This document shows, piece after piece, positions 24,911-37,346 of a DNA stretch of 64,000 bases. This stretch comes from Spinacia oleracea (Eukaryota; Streptophyta; Magnoliopsida; Caryophyllales; Amaranthaceae), in contig NC_079487.1 in the NCBI RefSeq assembly GCF_020520425.1, forward strand, positions 126,688,385 to 126,752,384, given 5' to 3'. How positions within the stretch are numbered: position 1 is the first letter of the stretch; each line of letters opens with the position of its first letter. Below the pieces are notes generated by a model. It was given only the letters and a program-made list of their open reading frames with translations, did no database searches and was not told the DNA's origin. Both the position numbers and the translations under genes were made by a program.

Positions 24911-26181
24911 TTATCATAATATGATGGACAACCGATAATTTTACAATAGCCACAATAAAATAGTAGCCAACTAGCCACCACAATTTATTAAATCCTAGCC
25001 CTTAAATAACAGAGGACTAATCTTGTCCATTAATTTTTGCTGACTTTTAATTCATCATAAACTAATTTGTAATTAAATTAAATAAGTTTTATAATTTAAA
25101 GGAAAATTTGGTAATATTAATCCAACCTTTGGCCGATTTTCTTTTATTAATCCCACCTACGACATATTTTTTAATAATCTCACCTTTACTACCCGACGAC
25201 TTTTATTGGGCTTAAGTGGCCGGTAATCGGTAAAAAAGTCAACGAGATGGTGATGAATTGATGATGATGACTGAATATATCGAGAGAGAGTACTGCCATG
25301 TAGAGAAATAATGCCGCTTACAACAGTTTTATGACATGTTGGGCCCAATAAAAGTTGTTGGGTAATAAATGTGGGATTATTAAAAAATATGTCGTAGGTG
25401 GGCTTAATAAAAGAAAATCGGTCAAAAGTTGGATTAATATTACCAAATTTTCTTTTAAAAACTTGAATTAAAATACGGACTACCACGTTCTCATCTAATA
25501 ATATGCAGTTGCTCTCCCTCTCAAAGAACAATAACAGAATAAATAAATCTGCAAGACCTTCTCGATTCTTTCTTTTTCACATTTTCATGTAATTTTTAAT
25601 GTTAGGTTTCAAATCAATCCTTAATTTGAAGACCCTAATTCCTCAAATTACAAATATTAGTTAATCTCAATTTTTTATTTTGATTTTCAAGGAAAAAGGA
25701 AATTTGTTCAAATTTCAATCAAATTAAATGATTTGAGATGATGATAACAATTTAAAAAGCTAAGTTTATGGCTTTATGTGTTAGATGGAGAAGAATATAC
25801 GAAGTAATGGAAATAGAATCATGTTCTTCATTGCTGTTTTTTCCAGTTATATTTCAATAGTTGAGATGTGCAACGGTTACAAAACAGGAGAAGGAAATAA
25901 AAAAACATAAACAACTTTGAGGATAACAACAGTGGAGGATCTTTTTTCTGACAACAATGGAGTTACAAGTACAACAAGTACAGTAAACGGAGGAACTTAA
26001 GAAAGAACATGCAAAGATTAATTAATTTTTAATTTTAATTAACTTTTTTTAAAAAATTTAAATCAATGGCCCAGATCAACCAACGATAATAAAGGGTTAA
26101 GATTTAGTATATTACAATGGCTACCGTTTTATTGTAGCCATTGAAAAACCTTCCATTATCATAATGTGATGGACAACCGAT
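24910..26181. mobile_element. Inverted-repeat element flanked by a 27-bp direct repeat
   Basis: A 27-bp direct repeat with one mismatch (starting ATTATCATAAT, ending GGACAACCGAT) lies at 24910-24936 and 26155-26181. Directly inside are inverted termini: left TTTTACAATAGCCACAATAA, right (read inward) TTTTCAATGGCTACAATAA. Similarity of the two arms continues for about 60 bp (AAATCCTAGCCC against AAATCTTAACCC). The interior has no recognised transposase. Another inverted-repeat element (25099-25455) is nested inside. A direct repeat this long is unusual for a cut-and-paste transposon. Confidence 0.6.
25099..25455. mobile_element. Nested long-inverted-repeat MITE
   Basis: Arms of about 80 bp are inverted copies: left AAGGAAAATTTGGTAATATT, right ending AATATTACCAAATTTTCTTT. 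Both carry GATTTTCTTTTATTAA-type sequence and ACGACATATTTTTTAATAAT. Non-coding. Inserted into the larger element at 24910-26181. Its extreme termini recall those of the element at 23920-24295. Confidence 0.7.
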
Positions 26182-26409
26182 GTAAAAACAAAAATATGAT
26201 AGGAGAATTATAAAGTTGAGTACAAGTCTGAAAGAGTGGTACTATAACTACAATACCGGTTTATAAAGTGAAACCTCGAGTAAAAATTCTTCGACTCTCT
26301 CCATTAAACAAGAGTGATTAACATATATACTAATATACTTCCTCGATTTCTTTTTACTTGTAACATTGTTTTTAACCCTTTCAATACATAATTTGAATAA
26401 TTAATATCT

Positions 26410-27069
26410 TTAAATATTGATATTTTGACGGCTGCTAGCGAATTGTTGGTAAAAGTCATTGATCAAGTCAGCAAATCCGTAGATGGAACCAGGTGTGATG
26501 TTGATGAGCCAATCCAGCGCTGGTCCAGTGAGGGTTGATCCAAACCACCTGCACATAACAGGTTCCACTAGGTCCAATGGGATGCCGATCTGCCACATCC
26601 GCAGCTTGTAGACATTGACATGATGATAGGGGTCTGCTGTTCCATCATAGAGGGTGGGCCAGGTAGGTATTCTCAACTGGTGCGGGATCGTTACCCTGAA
26701 GATCTCGTCGCAGAAAGGTGATGCAGCATATCCCTTGCGAGGCTCGGTCTCGATCGGTGTTGGTGCCCCTGGCAACTTGGATATCAACTTCAACATCAAT
26801 GAGCATTGCTTCTCCAGGAAATTCATGCGATGGGCTAATGGGTCGCTGTCTCCTTTATCATGAGGTTTGGGAGAAGGCGACTTGTAGCGGGACGCATACT
26901 TTGAACTCTTCACAAATTTCTGTTCTTTCTTAAGGTTTTTGATAGAGGCCTTCAAGGAGACATTCTCTGACGCGAGTCGGTCGTTTTCTGCTTTTTGGCG
27001 GGCCAACTCTTCTTGGGCATTGACATAGGTGGCCCGCATCTCTTCTAGTGTCGTATTTCCGGATGACAT
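26410..27069 (-). pseudogene. Ty3/gypsy gag fossil
   Basis: Minus-strand reading with an N-terminal coiled-coil-like part (NAQEELARQKAENDRLASEN) and the retrotransposon gag domain (GTADPYHHVNVYKLRM, TGPALDWLINITPGSI, FADLINDFYQQFASSRQ). This wording is characteristic of plant Ty3/gypsy gag. The element is a fossil: only the first part of gag remains and no pol was found downstream. It belongs with the LTR-like stretch at 27120-27954. Confidence 0.85.
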
Positions 27070-27119
27070 TTTTGTTTTTGAGGGATTTCTGAGGAAAACT
27101 TAGTTAATGTCCCATAAAC

Positions 27120-27954
27120 TGCGCCAAAATGTTTCACACTTAACTACTCCCTCCGTCCCGGAATACTTGACCTGTTTTCCTTATCGGGTTGTCCCTTAAT
27201 ACTTGACCTGTTTCTAAAAATGGAAATATTCTAAAAATATTATATTATTTCTCACTTCACCCCTATTAACCCACCTACCCCCTACTCCATACAAAAAATA
27301 ATTAAAAATCCCTCTTAACCCACCTCCCACTAACTACATTAAAATAATACCCCACTATCAACTACTACCTATTTAATTAAATAAGTCAATTTAAGTCCCT
27401 TAAACTCTGTGCCGGTCAAACCGGGTCGAGTATTCCGGGACGGAGGGAGTAAGCAAAAGAATAAAGGAAGGCGATAAAGGTGACAACACTGGGAGATGGT
27501 GTCCACCAATCTACTAAAATTCCCAAGTACAAACTGGAAAAAGGGCTTGAATGCTTGTGAACTTGTATCTTTGAGCTGCATCGGCTTGTTCCTTTTACAG
27601 TGCTTGAGCAACGGCTAAGTTAGTTGAGAAGATCCCTATAAAATAGGAGGCAGTTAGCAACCAACTCCTCCACGTATTCCATAGGTGCTTTGACTCTATC
27701 AATCATTTATGGCGGCGCTGCAGCTTGGGCTTATAGCTCATCGTCTTGACCTAGCTTCGTCATAAGTCATAACCATGTCGTCGCTCTTCTATCGTTTGTC
27801 GCTTCCTTTAGCCACGACCTATCCAGGTGACACGTCGATACCTATGGACAAGATTATACCTGGGGACACGACATGATCAGCCAACAAGCGGTTACGAGGT
27901 TAGTACAAAACGTAGCCTAATAAAAACCTTCGCATATCGTTCACCAAAAACACA
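27120..27954 (-). mobile_element. Probable 5' LTR of the gag fossil, interrupted by a MITE
   Basis: Between the gag start and 27120 the minus strand reads TTTTGGCGCAGTTTATGGG, resembling a primer-binding site next to a plant Ty3/gypsy LTR. The stretch from 27120 (plus strand TGTTTCACAC) to 27954 (ACACA) would be the LTR, with a Stowaway element inserted at 27135-27451. Outer boundary is a guess from TG...CA rules; no second LTR was found. Confidence 0.4.
27135..27451. mobile_element. Stowaway-like MITE (copy 4)
   Basis: Near-perfect inverted ends CTCCCTCCGTCCCGGAATAC and GTATTCCGGGACGGAGGGAG, flanked by TA on both sides. Sharp ends and AT-rich interior suggest a fairly recent insertion into the LTR-like sequence. 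Confidence 0.85.
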
Positions 27955-28069
27955 ATTTTTTCTTATACATTTCATTGAACACTATATTTCATTGAACAAT
28001 GTCTGGATCTTCCTCACTTTTTGTTATGTTTAAGCTAGTTGTTTGCAGAATCGGAATACTTATGACTTG

Positions 28070-28210
28070 AGTGAAATAGAAAGTGCACACAAAGTGCTTG
28101 ATGAAATGCATGTGAGAGATGTTGTATCTGGGACTTCACTGATTTGTTGCGTATGCTAATATCTAAGGTTGGAGGTGATGGAGAATGCTATGAAGTTGTT
28201 TTCACTTACA
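28070..28210 (+). pseudogene. PPR-protein gene scrap
   Basis: The plus strand reads EIESAHKVLDEMHVRDVVSG and, after a frame change, LRLEVMENAMKLFS. This is the pattern of a pentatricopeptide repeat (AHKVFDEMPVRDVVSW...), the family that binds organellar RNA. Only about one and a half repeats remain, with a stop and a frameshift, so it is a dead fragment. No other PPR sequence lies nearby. Confidence 0.65.
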
Positions 28211-29877
28211 GTGATTTTGGGGTTCAATTTGCAGTGCATAGTATAGTCGTCCTGTTTAACCAATGCAATTCAGCAATTGTTCTTTGAGATGGAGAGGACA
28301 GAACAAATTGGGGTGCTTACTGCATGAATTTATTCTGGGTTTCTGGCCATGGAAAAGGGACTTATTAAAATCATTTGCAAGGCACGTGGCTGGGTCAACG
28401 CCGGAATCATAAGTCAACTGAAAGAATTCCGACAAAGGTAGTATGCTGTATTGCTGTGTGTTCATTACATTTTTTTTATATATATATATTGGTAGTTTTT
28501 CACAAAAGTTTGTGTTTACTCCGTATAACTTGGGTACTCCGTATTACGAATGACTCAGTATTTTCCATCAAAATTTATACGGAGTAGGGAACATTTTTTT
28601 CTCTCCTTTTTTGGCCGCTTCCATACGTAGTTGAAGGCACGTCTTTGAGGCTCAAATTCTTCCATTTGTTTGTTTGTGTTCTGGGTTGGTTAATTTTGAT
28701 GCATGCTAGCATATTCCTTAGCATTTATGCGAATTCTTCTGTTTTATTGATTTTTTATGTATTTGAAGAAGAGAATTAGTCAGTTAATTCGCCTCATTAG
28801 GACATGTTCGGTCTAATTATTGGGGACTCATCTGCTTCTGGGAAGTAAACTGCTGACTAAATTATGCTTCTTTTTTGTTGCATTTTGTGTAATGTCATTA
28901 TGTAGGGAAATAGGAAATGGTGTAAATAACTAAATACCAACTAGCTTAGTTATTAATCCATCTAAATGAAAAAATCTTGTATGTCATGGTTGTACATAGA
29001 AGTCAATTTGACAATGGGGTGATTTTGGTCACTAAGCCTGCTCTTTACAATACACTCGTAGTCTACAAGAGTTACCAGCTCGAAATTGTTTGCAAGCCGA
29101 TCATTCTTTTTTTTATACTTTGTAGTTGGTGTTATAGTTTTCGTGATTGTAGAAGTACTTTATGTAATTGCATATGTTCATGGAGTAAATAAAAGTTAAC
29201 CAAGTCTACTCCCTGCATTTTTTTATGGGGGCTAAGGAATAAAAATGAGCAAATGATAAAGATATTAGTTAAGATATTAGTTTTACAATGATTACGTGAC
29301 AAAATGTAGAAAAGAAATACTAGACTTGGTAATTGTTTTACCATTCAAATGTGTGTGAGAATTAAACATCAAGATGTTGACAACAATACCGTTCTTTGTT
29401 GATCTTGTTAGCCACAGGGCATCGGGAGGTCTAGGTATATCGGAAGTTCTAATGGGAAAAACCAAAGAAAAGAATGGAAAAGTGAAAAGTGGCCTAGGTG
29501 GGGCTGTTTTAGACAGAAAGCATAAAGAAAAAAGTGACATTATAAGAGATAAATGGAAGTCAATTCCAAATTTTTGTGTTACTATTTCCCATCCTTGGCT
29601 ATTTGTCTAAAAGACAGGTTAAAACAATTTAGGAATTTTCAGTTTTTAATATATACTTCTATATATATAATTTGGAGAACACTTCCTGTGTCAACCCATT
29701 TGATTACTTCAAGGAATAAACATCTCTGTTGGTAGTACTATTTTATCTATATGTTTGAATCCATCAGACTAAGAACTCTAAATGGTGCTTCTATATCTCT
29801 ATGTTTGTGTCCAACTTGCATCCTCTTCTCCACATTGCATAAGGAATGATTGATAGATATTGTACAATCTGAGTTCT
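28211..29877. other. Unassigned stretch upstream of the MFS gene
   Basis: AT-rich DNA with no recognised gene or element. A short TA run lies at about 28477-28488. Some of the right side is probably promoter or 5' UTR of the transporter gene at 29878. Confidence 0.4.
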
Positions 29878-32800
29878 ATGCAAGCAAGGAGAAAAATGGG
29901 AAGTAAACTGATCGAGAGTTTGGAAAGTATGAGGGATTTGATAATGTTCCGGAACATAAGGCTTATATCAAATTTGTTGCTGCCATTGCTTGTGCATGGC
30001 ATTGCTCATGAAATGTCGAGTCCATTTCTGATGGAAGTGATCAGTCGTGCTTTGTGTCCTGAAGAGTCTTCCTGCTCGTATGCACTTTATTTGAATAGTC
30101 TTCAACAAACTGTAATCCTCTCTCATCGTTTTCAACTTTCATCAAATAATCTCTTTCTGTTGACTATATTACATTGTTTGTTTTGAGGGATTTGGGGGTT
30201 AGGATTGTTGATCTGACCCATATACCTTGAGTAATCCATGGTGGTTAATACCTTTCTTTTAGATGTCTGATTGATAAAGAGAGGGGATTATCATACATCT
30301 TAAGTTGCGATATATTAGTATATAACATGTAGCATCAGTTAAAGATTTGTTTAACCAAATTGGTAGAGGGCTAGAAGGTAAGAGTTTGAGTTTGAAAACA
30401 GGCCTGTGAGCTCACAAATCATGTCTAACATAAGTTACATATGCTGTTTCTCTGAATATTTATCCCTAGCATGGAAGCTTTCTTAGGATGATCCTCATTC
30501 TTCACGAGTTATGGTATAGGAATTGTTATCAATTAGTTACTCCCCTGCCTCTTCTGTCGTCTTGTAAGATTATATGTGGTGTATATCAAGTGAATGGTTT
30601 TGCTATGTTTCAGTTGTTTCTATAAGCAGTTTTGGGAATGGAATTCCTATTTTTTGACATAACATTTCACTTTGCAGGTTGCCGGGCTTCTAATGATTCC
30701 TGTACTTCCACTCTTGTGTGAACTTTCGGATGAGTATGGAAGGAAACCGCTTCTCCTTTTGACTATGTCTACTTCCATTTTCCCTGTTGGTATGTAATTT
30801 TATCTGCATCTCTCTCTTCCTCTCTCTTTATTCTTTACTTGTACTCTTTACCATCATCCTTAGACAGCAAATCAGTATCTCGTATGTTTGACAATATGGC
30901 TTGTTTCCTTGTCCTTCAAAAATTGCCTTTTACAATTTTGATTGTGCTGCTCATTATCTGTTCTCCTTTCTTCGATGCAGTTCTTCTTGCAATTAACAAA
31001 TCCAGGACATTCATTTATGTATACTTCGCTCTTCGTTGTCTTTCCTACATTCTAAGTCTCAGGAGTGTTTTCTGCATTGCTATTGCCTATGCGGTAAGGT
31101 ATTACTCAAATTGTCATTTAAAAACTATAGATGATGTCGATTACTAATAATAAAGTTCACTCTCTGATAGGCAGATGTAGTTGAGGATGACAAGAGAGTT
31201 GCAGCATTCAGTTGGATTACAGGTGTAATGTCTGCTTCCTATGTCTTGGGGAATTTGCTCGCAAAGTTTGTTCCGGGAAAGTACATATTTACGGCATGTT
31301 CTTACCTTAAAATCTTCTTCATAGTTGACAGTTATGTTGGTTGTTATTGTTTCTCTAACTGATAGTATTCCATTGCCAGCTATCAATTCCTCTCTTGATC
31401 ATGTGCCCACTCTTTATTCAACTATTTGTGGCAGAGACTGCTAGACGGGCTCCTATGACAAAGCAGTCACTCTGGTCCATCTTTTTTAAGTCCATCAGAG
31501 AGCGTTACAATTCTATTAGATATGCTGCTACTATAGTGTTTACCAGGTATGGTTTTTTTTAGAAGACGAAGTTCTGCATTTCTCTAGTTGTTAACTTGTT
31601 TTATCTTGGCATTGTAAGTGAAGGACATTATTCAACATATAATTACCCTTTATTTTTCACGACGATTTGATAAATCTTGGATGCTAATCTTGATAATATT
31701 CTTTTTGTTCCAGACCTACACTCAGGGGCATTTATCTGGTTTCTTTCTTGTATGAGTTTGGCATGTCTGGCATCAGCAGTGTCTTATTGGTATGTTTCTT
31801 CAGTAGCAAAGATAGTTCTCATGTTAGTAAATTTATGGGTTTTACCGTTTCTAAATTGAACAAGTGATGTTTGTTAATTATGACTTCGACTGTTTTATAC
31901 AGCTCATTACAGCTGAATAACACTCACACAAAAATAATACTCCGTCCCTTCCATTCTACTTCAAGTGCCCCCTGTTAATCTTGATTCTTGAATATATATT
32001 AGGAAATTGCACGAAAGTGAGATGTCTTTCTATTTTACTAGAGACTTCATGATTTGAGTCTCAAAAAGAACTCATTAGAGTAAAAATCTGTTGAAGATAT
32101 CCTTACTACTAGCTGTCTTGGTAAATGCTGCAGGCTTGTTGTCTTGCTACTTGATTGCGCGAGAATATTTCTCTTTAATGCAATCAGACTATGACTAAGA
32201 AATGCTAGTCTATAATGGACTTCCAATTAGAAGACAAAACTTCGCGAACTTTTGGTTTGAATTGTACATGGACTTATTTTGCTTCGTTGGAGCACTGAAC
32301 ATTGGCTTTAATTTCTCAATCCAACTAGCTTTTCATGTTCAATCCTGTTGTTTGAGAGTACTACTGGAAATATATTTGACTTTTAGATAACCTCCTTTGC
32401 AGTTCTACATGAAGGATGCATTAAATTTGAACGAAAGTAAAACTTCAGAAATTCTGATGATTGTACAAGTCGGATCAGTTTTCTCACAGGTACTGAAGCT
32501 TTTTCTTGTTTTATAACTTCAGTTGCCTTATCTTTATTTTTATACTTCAGTTTATTGGATTCATTCTTGTTCAGTGAAGAGATTTGTGTAAATTGCTATG
32601 GCCAGAATCGTCCAGTTGTTTTTGGAATAGTTGTACACTTGTACATTCCTAATGAGAGAAGATCAGACCGTGATACATAAAACAATCTATGGAATGGAGA
32701 AAAGAAGTGAAACTTGTGTGCCCAAGATATTTGTTAGAACTAGAAACTGTGTATCTTCTTTCCACAAAGCACACTGGTTGCATCTTTATGCCCTGAAAAT

Positions 32801-34186
32801 CAATAAAACTCGGCAACAACTTTCAAACTAAAAAAGATAGCTATTACCTTCTTTGTTAGTTCTTCTTTCCAATCCGTCTTCTATTGACATATTTCTCGAT
32901 CTCCTTGAAAGAAGATGCAACAGTAACCTTTGTCATAGTATTCTACGGGTGCTATATCTGGTTTATTTCACTTTCTTTTGTCGCTGATACTCGATGTATA
33001 GAATCATTAGAATGTGTAGAAAATGAGTGAAGCACTAAACTACTATTATTTTTTGCCCCTAGTTCAACGTATTAATTCCAATCTTCCTCTGATTAACATC
33101 TAAATAACCTTGCTTATAATATGTGTTCTTTTGGTTTTGGCTTCAGATGTTGATAGTGCCAGTAATTAATACACTGACGGGGGAGAAGGCGATACTATCC
33201 ATGGGATTGCTGGCATCTGTGACTTATGTAACTTTCAAAACCTCTAATTGTCATCCATATATTTGTTTTCATTCTTTCATTACTATAACATCTCTTAAAA
33301 GATTTCATGATCTCAATTTGTGAATTTGTTTTACAGGCATTTTTCTACAGCATGGCATGGGAAACTTGGGTGTGTATTACTGAAGCAATTAACTAAGTTT
33401 GCTTACAAAGTTTCTGCAGTTATATGACTTGATTATTTGCATCAAACTTGTAAAACCTTGTATTGTTGTTGTTGTTGTTGTTATTGTTGTTTTGCAGCTC
33501 CCATACATCAGTGTGTCGCTTGGACTAGCATATGGATTTGTCAAACCTTCAGTAAGCTACTGCTTCTCAGTGTTTGTAGAAAAAGTTTTTCTTGTGTTTC
33601 ACTTACAATGTTTATGAATTATGTCGTATGTACGCTGCTCGGTTGATCTTCAGATATGTGCTATTATTTCAAGAGCATCAAGTTCAAATGACCAGGTCAG
33701 TAACTTCAGATTTTAACAATTCACCAGCAACCTTCTTTTTTTTACCAAATGCCTGAAAGATATCTCTGAGTCTGCAGGGAAGAGCGCAAGGATTCCTTGC
33801 TGCAGTGGACTCAATAGCAGGTTTCATATCACCACTCATTATGACACCATTAACTCGTAAGTTTGCGTTTCTACTGCGTATTAAGTCAAGTTAATACAAC
33901 AGATTATCCACCTTTTAATAATCCCTACTCTGGTTCACATTTTGTGCCTCCAGACTGGTTCCTATCAAAGAATGCACCATTTGACTGCAAAGGTTTCAGC
34001 TTGGTTTGTGCAGCCTTCTCAATGGTACCCCCTCTCTCTCCGTGCTTTCTCTTTCTGTCCGTCTTGCATTGCTTTTTTGTGATGGAATGATTTTCTTTGT
34101 TACAGATGGTTGCGTTGTTTGTTGCTATGCCGTTAAAACCAGAAACAACATGGAACCACGACCTCAAAGTAGTTCTTCTTACTTGA
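29878..34186 (+). CDS. MFS transporter, TetA / hippocampus-abundant-transcript-like
   Basis: Membrane transporter of the major facilitator superfamily; substrate unknown. Fourteen exons: 29878-30111, 30678-30789, 30981-31093, 31171-31293, 31380-31546, 31714-31789, 32403-32489, 33147-33227, 33337-33369, 33498-33551, 33654-33695, 33778-33856, 33954-34024 and 34106-34186; 1353 bp, 450 residues, normal for the family. All phases agree. The start (MQARRKMGS) is the first in-frame ATG; MGSKL at 29896 or MRDL at 29929 are alternatives. Signs: ELSDEYGRKPLLL matches the MFS loop 2-3 motif, with PVLPLLCE before it; later LYEFGMSGI, MIVQVGSVFSQ, WLPYISVSLGLAYGFVKPS and GRAQGFLAAVDSIAGFISPL agree with plant proteins labelled hippocampus abundant transcript-like (for example the At2g16970-At2g16990 group). 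About twelve membrane helices expected. Intron 4 (31294-31379) must begin with GC to keep frame. Confidence 0.9.
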
Positions 34187-35356
34187 ATTGTGAATAGATC
34201 ATTTGCAGGAACTCTGTCAAAGTAGTTTCAGCTTGGCAATGTATTTAGCAATTTTATTTTAGTGTAAATATTTTCTACGATGCTACAAAAAAAAAACGAT
34301 ATTATACATTTTTTCTTGAACTTTTTGTAAACCTTCTGAAATTTACTACAAATGTTTGAGTTGTATATTGTTTAAGGGTCGCATTAGTACCCTCTTTTGT
34401 CTCTTGCTTCACATAATCAAAATTGCACTCCTCTAACTCCAAAACTGACTCTGAATGGGTCTCCAACTCTAAATCTAAGTCGGTCTCTGACTCTGAATTT
34501 AAGTCATTCTCCAAGTCTGAATCTAAACCGTTTTCCGATTCTAATCTACGTCGTTCTCCGGTTCTCTCTTACAGTCACAAGCACCACCAGATTACCTGCA
34601 AAAGTCCAATATAATATGTTCATTGATTTGCAATTTAGAGATTCAATGTTCATAATGCACAAATGTGTTGAACTTATAGATACAGAAAAGACACATCAAT
34701 TAATTAAGAAAGGTGCACCAAAAAAAAAAAACTTTCACAATTTACCAAAAAAGCATTTTGGATGTTAAAACTTTTCAAATGTAATGCGGAGTGCTAAGGT
34801 GAACCTCTGATTGATGCTAAAAAAAACTTTTCATAAGCGGGTATTTTTCTCCAATGGTGAATCTAGATATCTATATATTTCTTTTGGACTTGTTTCGAAA
34901 CTCAAATGTCCATTTGTGAGACTCTAAAAACTTGATTTTCATTGTCCAAAAAACATACCTTTTGAAAGTCATCATTTTTTATAACTCATCCAACGAAGGC
35001 TCATATTTAGCAAAACTTTCTCTCCTTATGAGCTCTTACTTGAGCCCCCCAATTGAGATGATCTTATGTAACAGAGAAGTGTGACAAATATTTTGAAATG
35101 GATGAGTACAGACTACTAAGCAGGTTTGAGTTAATGAGTTATGAAGCCTGACTCCTCATTCTTCAACAAAAAAAAAAACTAAGCATGTCTGAGTCACCAA
35201 ATATCAGTTTTAATCAATGTTGATTAGTTTCCATAAATAGGTAACTAAACTTTCCATATGACAAAACACACAAGTGGACTACTCCGTATTGTTTTCGTTT
35301 GTTGCTGAAATGGGCATACTACTCCGTATAACTGTAGAAGAAAGGTACTCCAGAAA
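34187..35356. other. 3' flank of the MFS gene with a small repeat
   Basis: Contains the MFS 3' UTR and the 24-bp repeat at 34430-34556. Otherwise no gene or RNA was recognised before the first U5 promoter at 35357. Confidence 0.5.
34430..34556. repeat. 24-bp degenerate tandem repeat
   Basis: Four or five imperfect 24-bp units of the form TCTCCAACTCTAAATCTAAG, at about 34459, 34483, 34507 and 34531, with a partial unit before them. Because 24 is a multiple of three the repeats stay open in several frames, which explains apparent open frames here. I see no reason to call a protein. Confidence 0.7.
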
Positions 35357-35408
35357 AGTCCCACATCAGACAAAAAGTAAGATCCATACTACAACAGCAA
35401 TATAAATA
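35357..35408 (+). promoter_or_regulatory. Pol II snRNA promoter (USE + TATA) of U5 copy 1
   Basis: USE AGTCCCACATCA at 35357-35368 and TATAAATA at 35401-35408. The gap of about 33 bp is the spacing known for Pol II-transcribed plant snRNA genes. Confidence 0.85.
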
Positions 35409-35437
35409 ACCTCAGCCATTTCTTATAAAATTCACGC

Positions 35438-35557
35438 AGCCACGCAGCGAGCACAAAGCGAACTATTCTTTCGCCTTTTACTAAAGAATACCGTGTGTTC
35501 GCTGCATTCAGTGGCATACGTTTATTTTTGGAGGGGGTTCCTTTAAAAGGGGCTTCC
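35438..35557 (+). ncRNA. U5: U5 snRNA, copy 1
   Basis: Spliceosomal U5 RNA, which aligns the two exons through its loop 1. Seen: the invariant loop TTTCGCCTTTTACTAAAG inside complementary arms (CTATTCTTT / AAAGAATAC), GCATACGTTTATTTTTGGAG with the Sm site ATTTTTGG, and a 3' hairpin around GGGTTCCTTTAAAAGGGGCT. Start is placed about 37 bp after the TATA box; both ends are good to a few bases. One difference from copies 2 and 4 is GTGTGTTCGCTGC in place of GTGTGCTCGCTGC. It looks capable of expression. Confidence 0.9.
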
Positions 35558-37346
35558 AGCAATAAAAAGTGTAAGAATTGAACTGTTGTAGTATCCCTTA
35601 CTATGATGTACCTATGGCCCCAGAAAAGGATCGTTCTATTGTATTCTTAATTACCAAACATTTCAAGATCGGTACATTAGCCTTTAATCTGAGCTAATTT
35701 TTTTTTTATCAAAACGTATTGACATGAATTTCTAAGAATCCAAAATAATATACTTCTACCAAAACCTTCTTATGTTAACCACGAAATCCAACATTTTATT
35801 CATTGTGGAAAAGCAAATAGCTGTTGCACAACAAAGTACATTGTAGAAGTCAATTGAAAATAATCTCTCCATTATTGTAACTTGCCAGGATGTAGGAAGG
35901 TTTACATTTCAGCTGTGACTTTTTTTATCAGCGCACAAACATAGACTAGTTTGTTTGTCTTTCTCAACACTCACTCATGAGATGAGGCCATGAGAAAAAC
36001 GTTAGCTACGGAGTACCATATAAGTAAAAGATAGGTAGACAATTATGAGAGAACAAACATGGAGTTATGGTTAGTGATAACTATAACGACATGCATTTCA
36101 ACCTAATTAATACCTTACCTTTCCTTAAGGTCGAAACCGAAATTGAAATATTGGCCTCCAGGACCCCAAGACATACCAATTATTACAACCATAATATGGT
36201 TAAGAAGATCATTTGCATAATCACAAGCAGCCCTTAGAAAACTGATATCTTACAGTGGATAATTGCAAACCTGGTAACGGTCCCAAGCTTTTCGAGAAAA
36301 TTAAAGGAGTCGTTGGAGAAGTAGCAGAAGTTTCCGAAGGTGCACTTTCAAAGATGCCTTATCTTAAGGCCTGCTTCATTTGGAGTACTTTGTGGCTGAT
36401 TTGGTATGGAATTTTGAATGGAACCATGTGAAGGGAAATGAGGTAGATCTATCTGAGATGCAAGAATTTACCATTGTGATGAAGTATCCACTTCAAGCTC
36501 ATATTTCTTCTAGGAAAATCTTCACATAACATGTCAACCTATACTCAATGATAGGATAAGTTGACCTTGGTAGGCAAATAGCCCCCCCATACCATACTAT
36601 ATTACTATCACCTTGTGCTTCACCTCTGCAGCGCTTCTCTTCCATGTCAAGGCGTTGCTGCTAGTTGTAGAAGATCTTTCGCCCTTGTTGGGGATTGCAC
36701 CTCTTTTCGGTTGGCACTTCTAAGTGTAAACCATAATTTTTTTTCATGTAATAGTTCCTGCTACCAACTTAAAGCACACTCAAGTTCAAGAAGTAACCTA
36801 TCTAGTTATCATAATCAGCAGTTATCAAGAAAGCCCTTCAATGCTGTTTTCTAGTTATAGTCATATTCAATCTTAGAAAAATGCAGTACTAGATCTAAGG
36901 TCAGGAACTCAGGCTAGCCTACTTAAAATTTCCCATCAACAAGCTAGATAGGATTACACAGGATTACAGGAATCATATGTCTGCATTCTACTTTATAGAT
37001 CAGATGGCAGATGAACACATACTAGAATAATTCCAGTGATTGGTTAATGTTTAGATACAAGACGATACATTTCAGTCATGTAAACAGTAAACCCAATCTT
37101 CTCTATCTTCCCTAGTTTCAGAAAGCTCAGAATTTCTGAATTCAAACTAAGGCTTTATAAGTTTTTATATAATTTATGTTCTGTACACAGTTTCTTGTTT
37201 TTTTAGCTTGATCAATTATGAGTCTTTCTTGTTCTAGTACTCCATCTGTAGTACTAAGTTCAAAGAGTAAATACATACAAAAACGTATGTGTTTGAATCA
37301 CTAAGTTAGCTGCAAAGTCGTGGAAGTTAGCTGCAAAGTTGGACCT
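35558..37346. other. Spacer between U5 copy 1 and U1 copy 1
   Basis: No RNA or protein gene recognised. The stretch 36880-37100 resembles 45230-45480 (GCAGTACTA...GGTCAGG...ACTCAGG...TCTGCA), so it belongs to the duplicated flank of the U1 genes. Confidence 0.5.

Noticed and set aside
34397-34768. Serine/leucine-rich repeat open frame
   Set aside because: Produced by the 24-bp tandem repeat, which stays open in several frames; no homology or splice context.
36615-36730. Possible structured RNA around TTCGCCCTTGTTGGGGATTG
   Set aside because: Matches no RNA class I know; no USE or TATA at the right distance.
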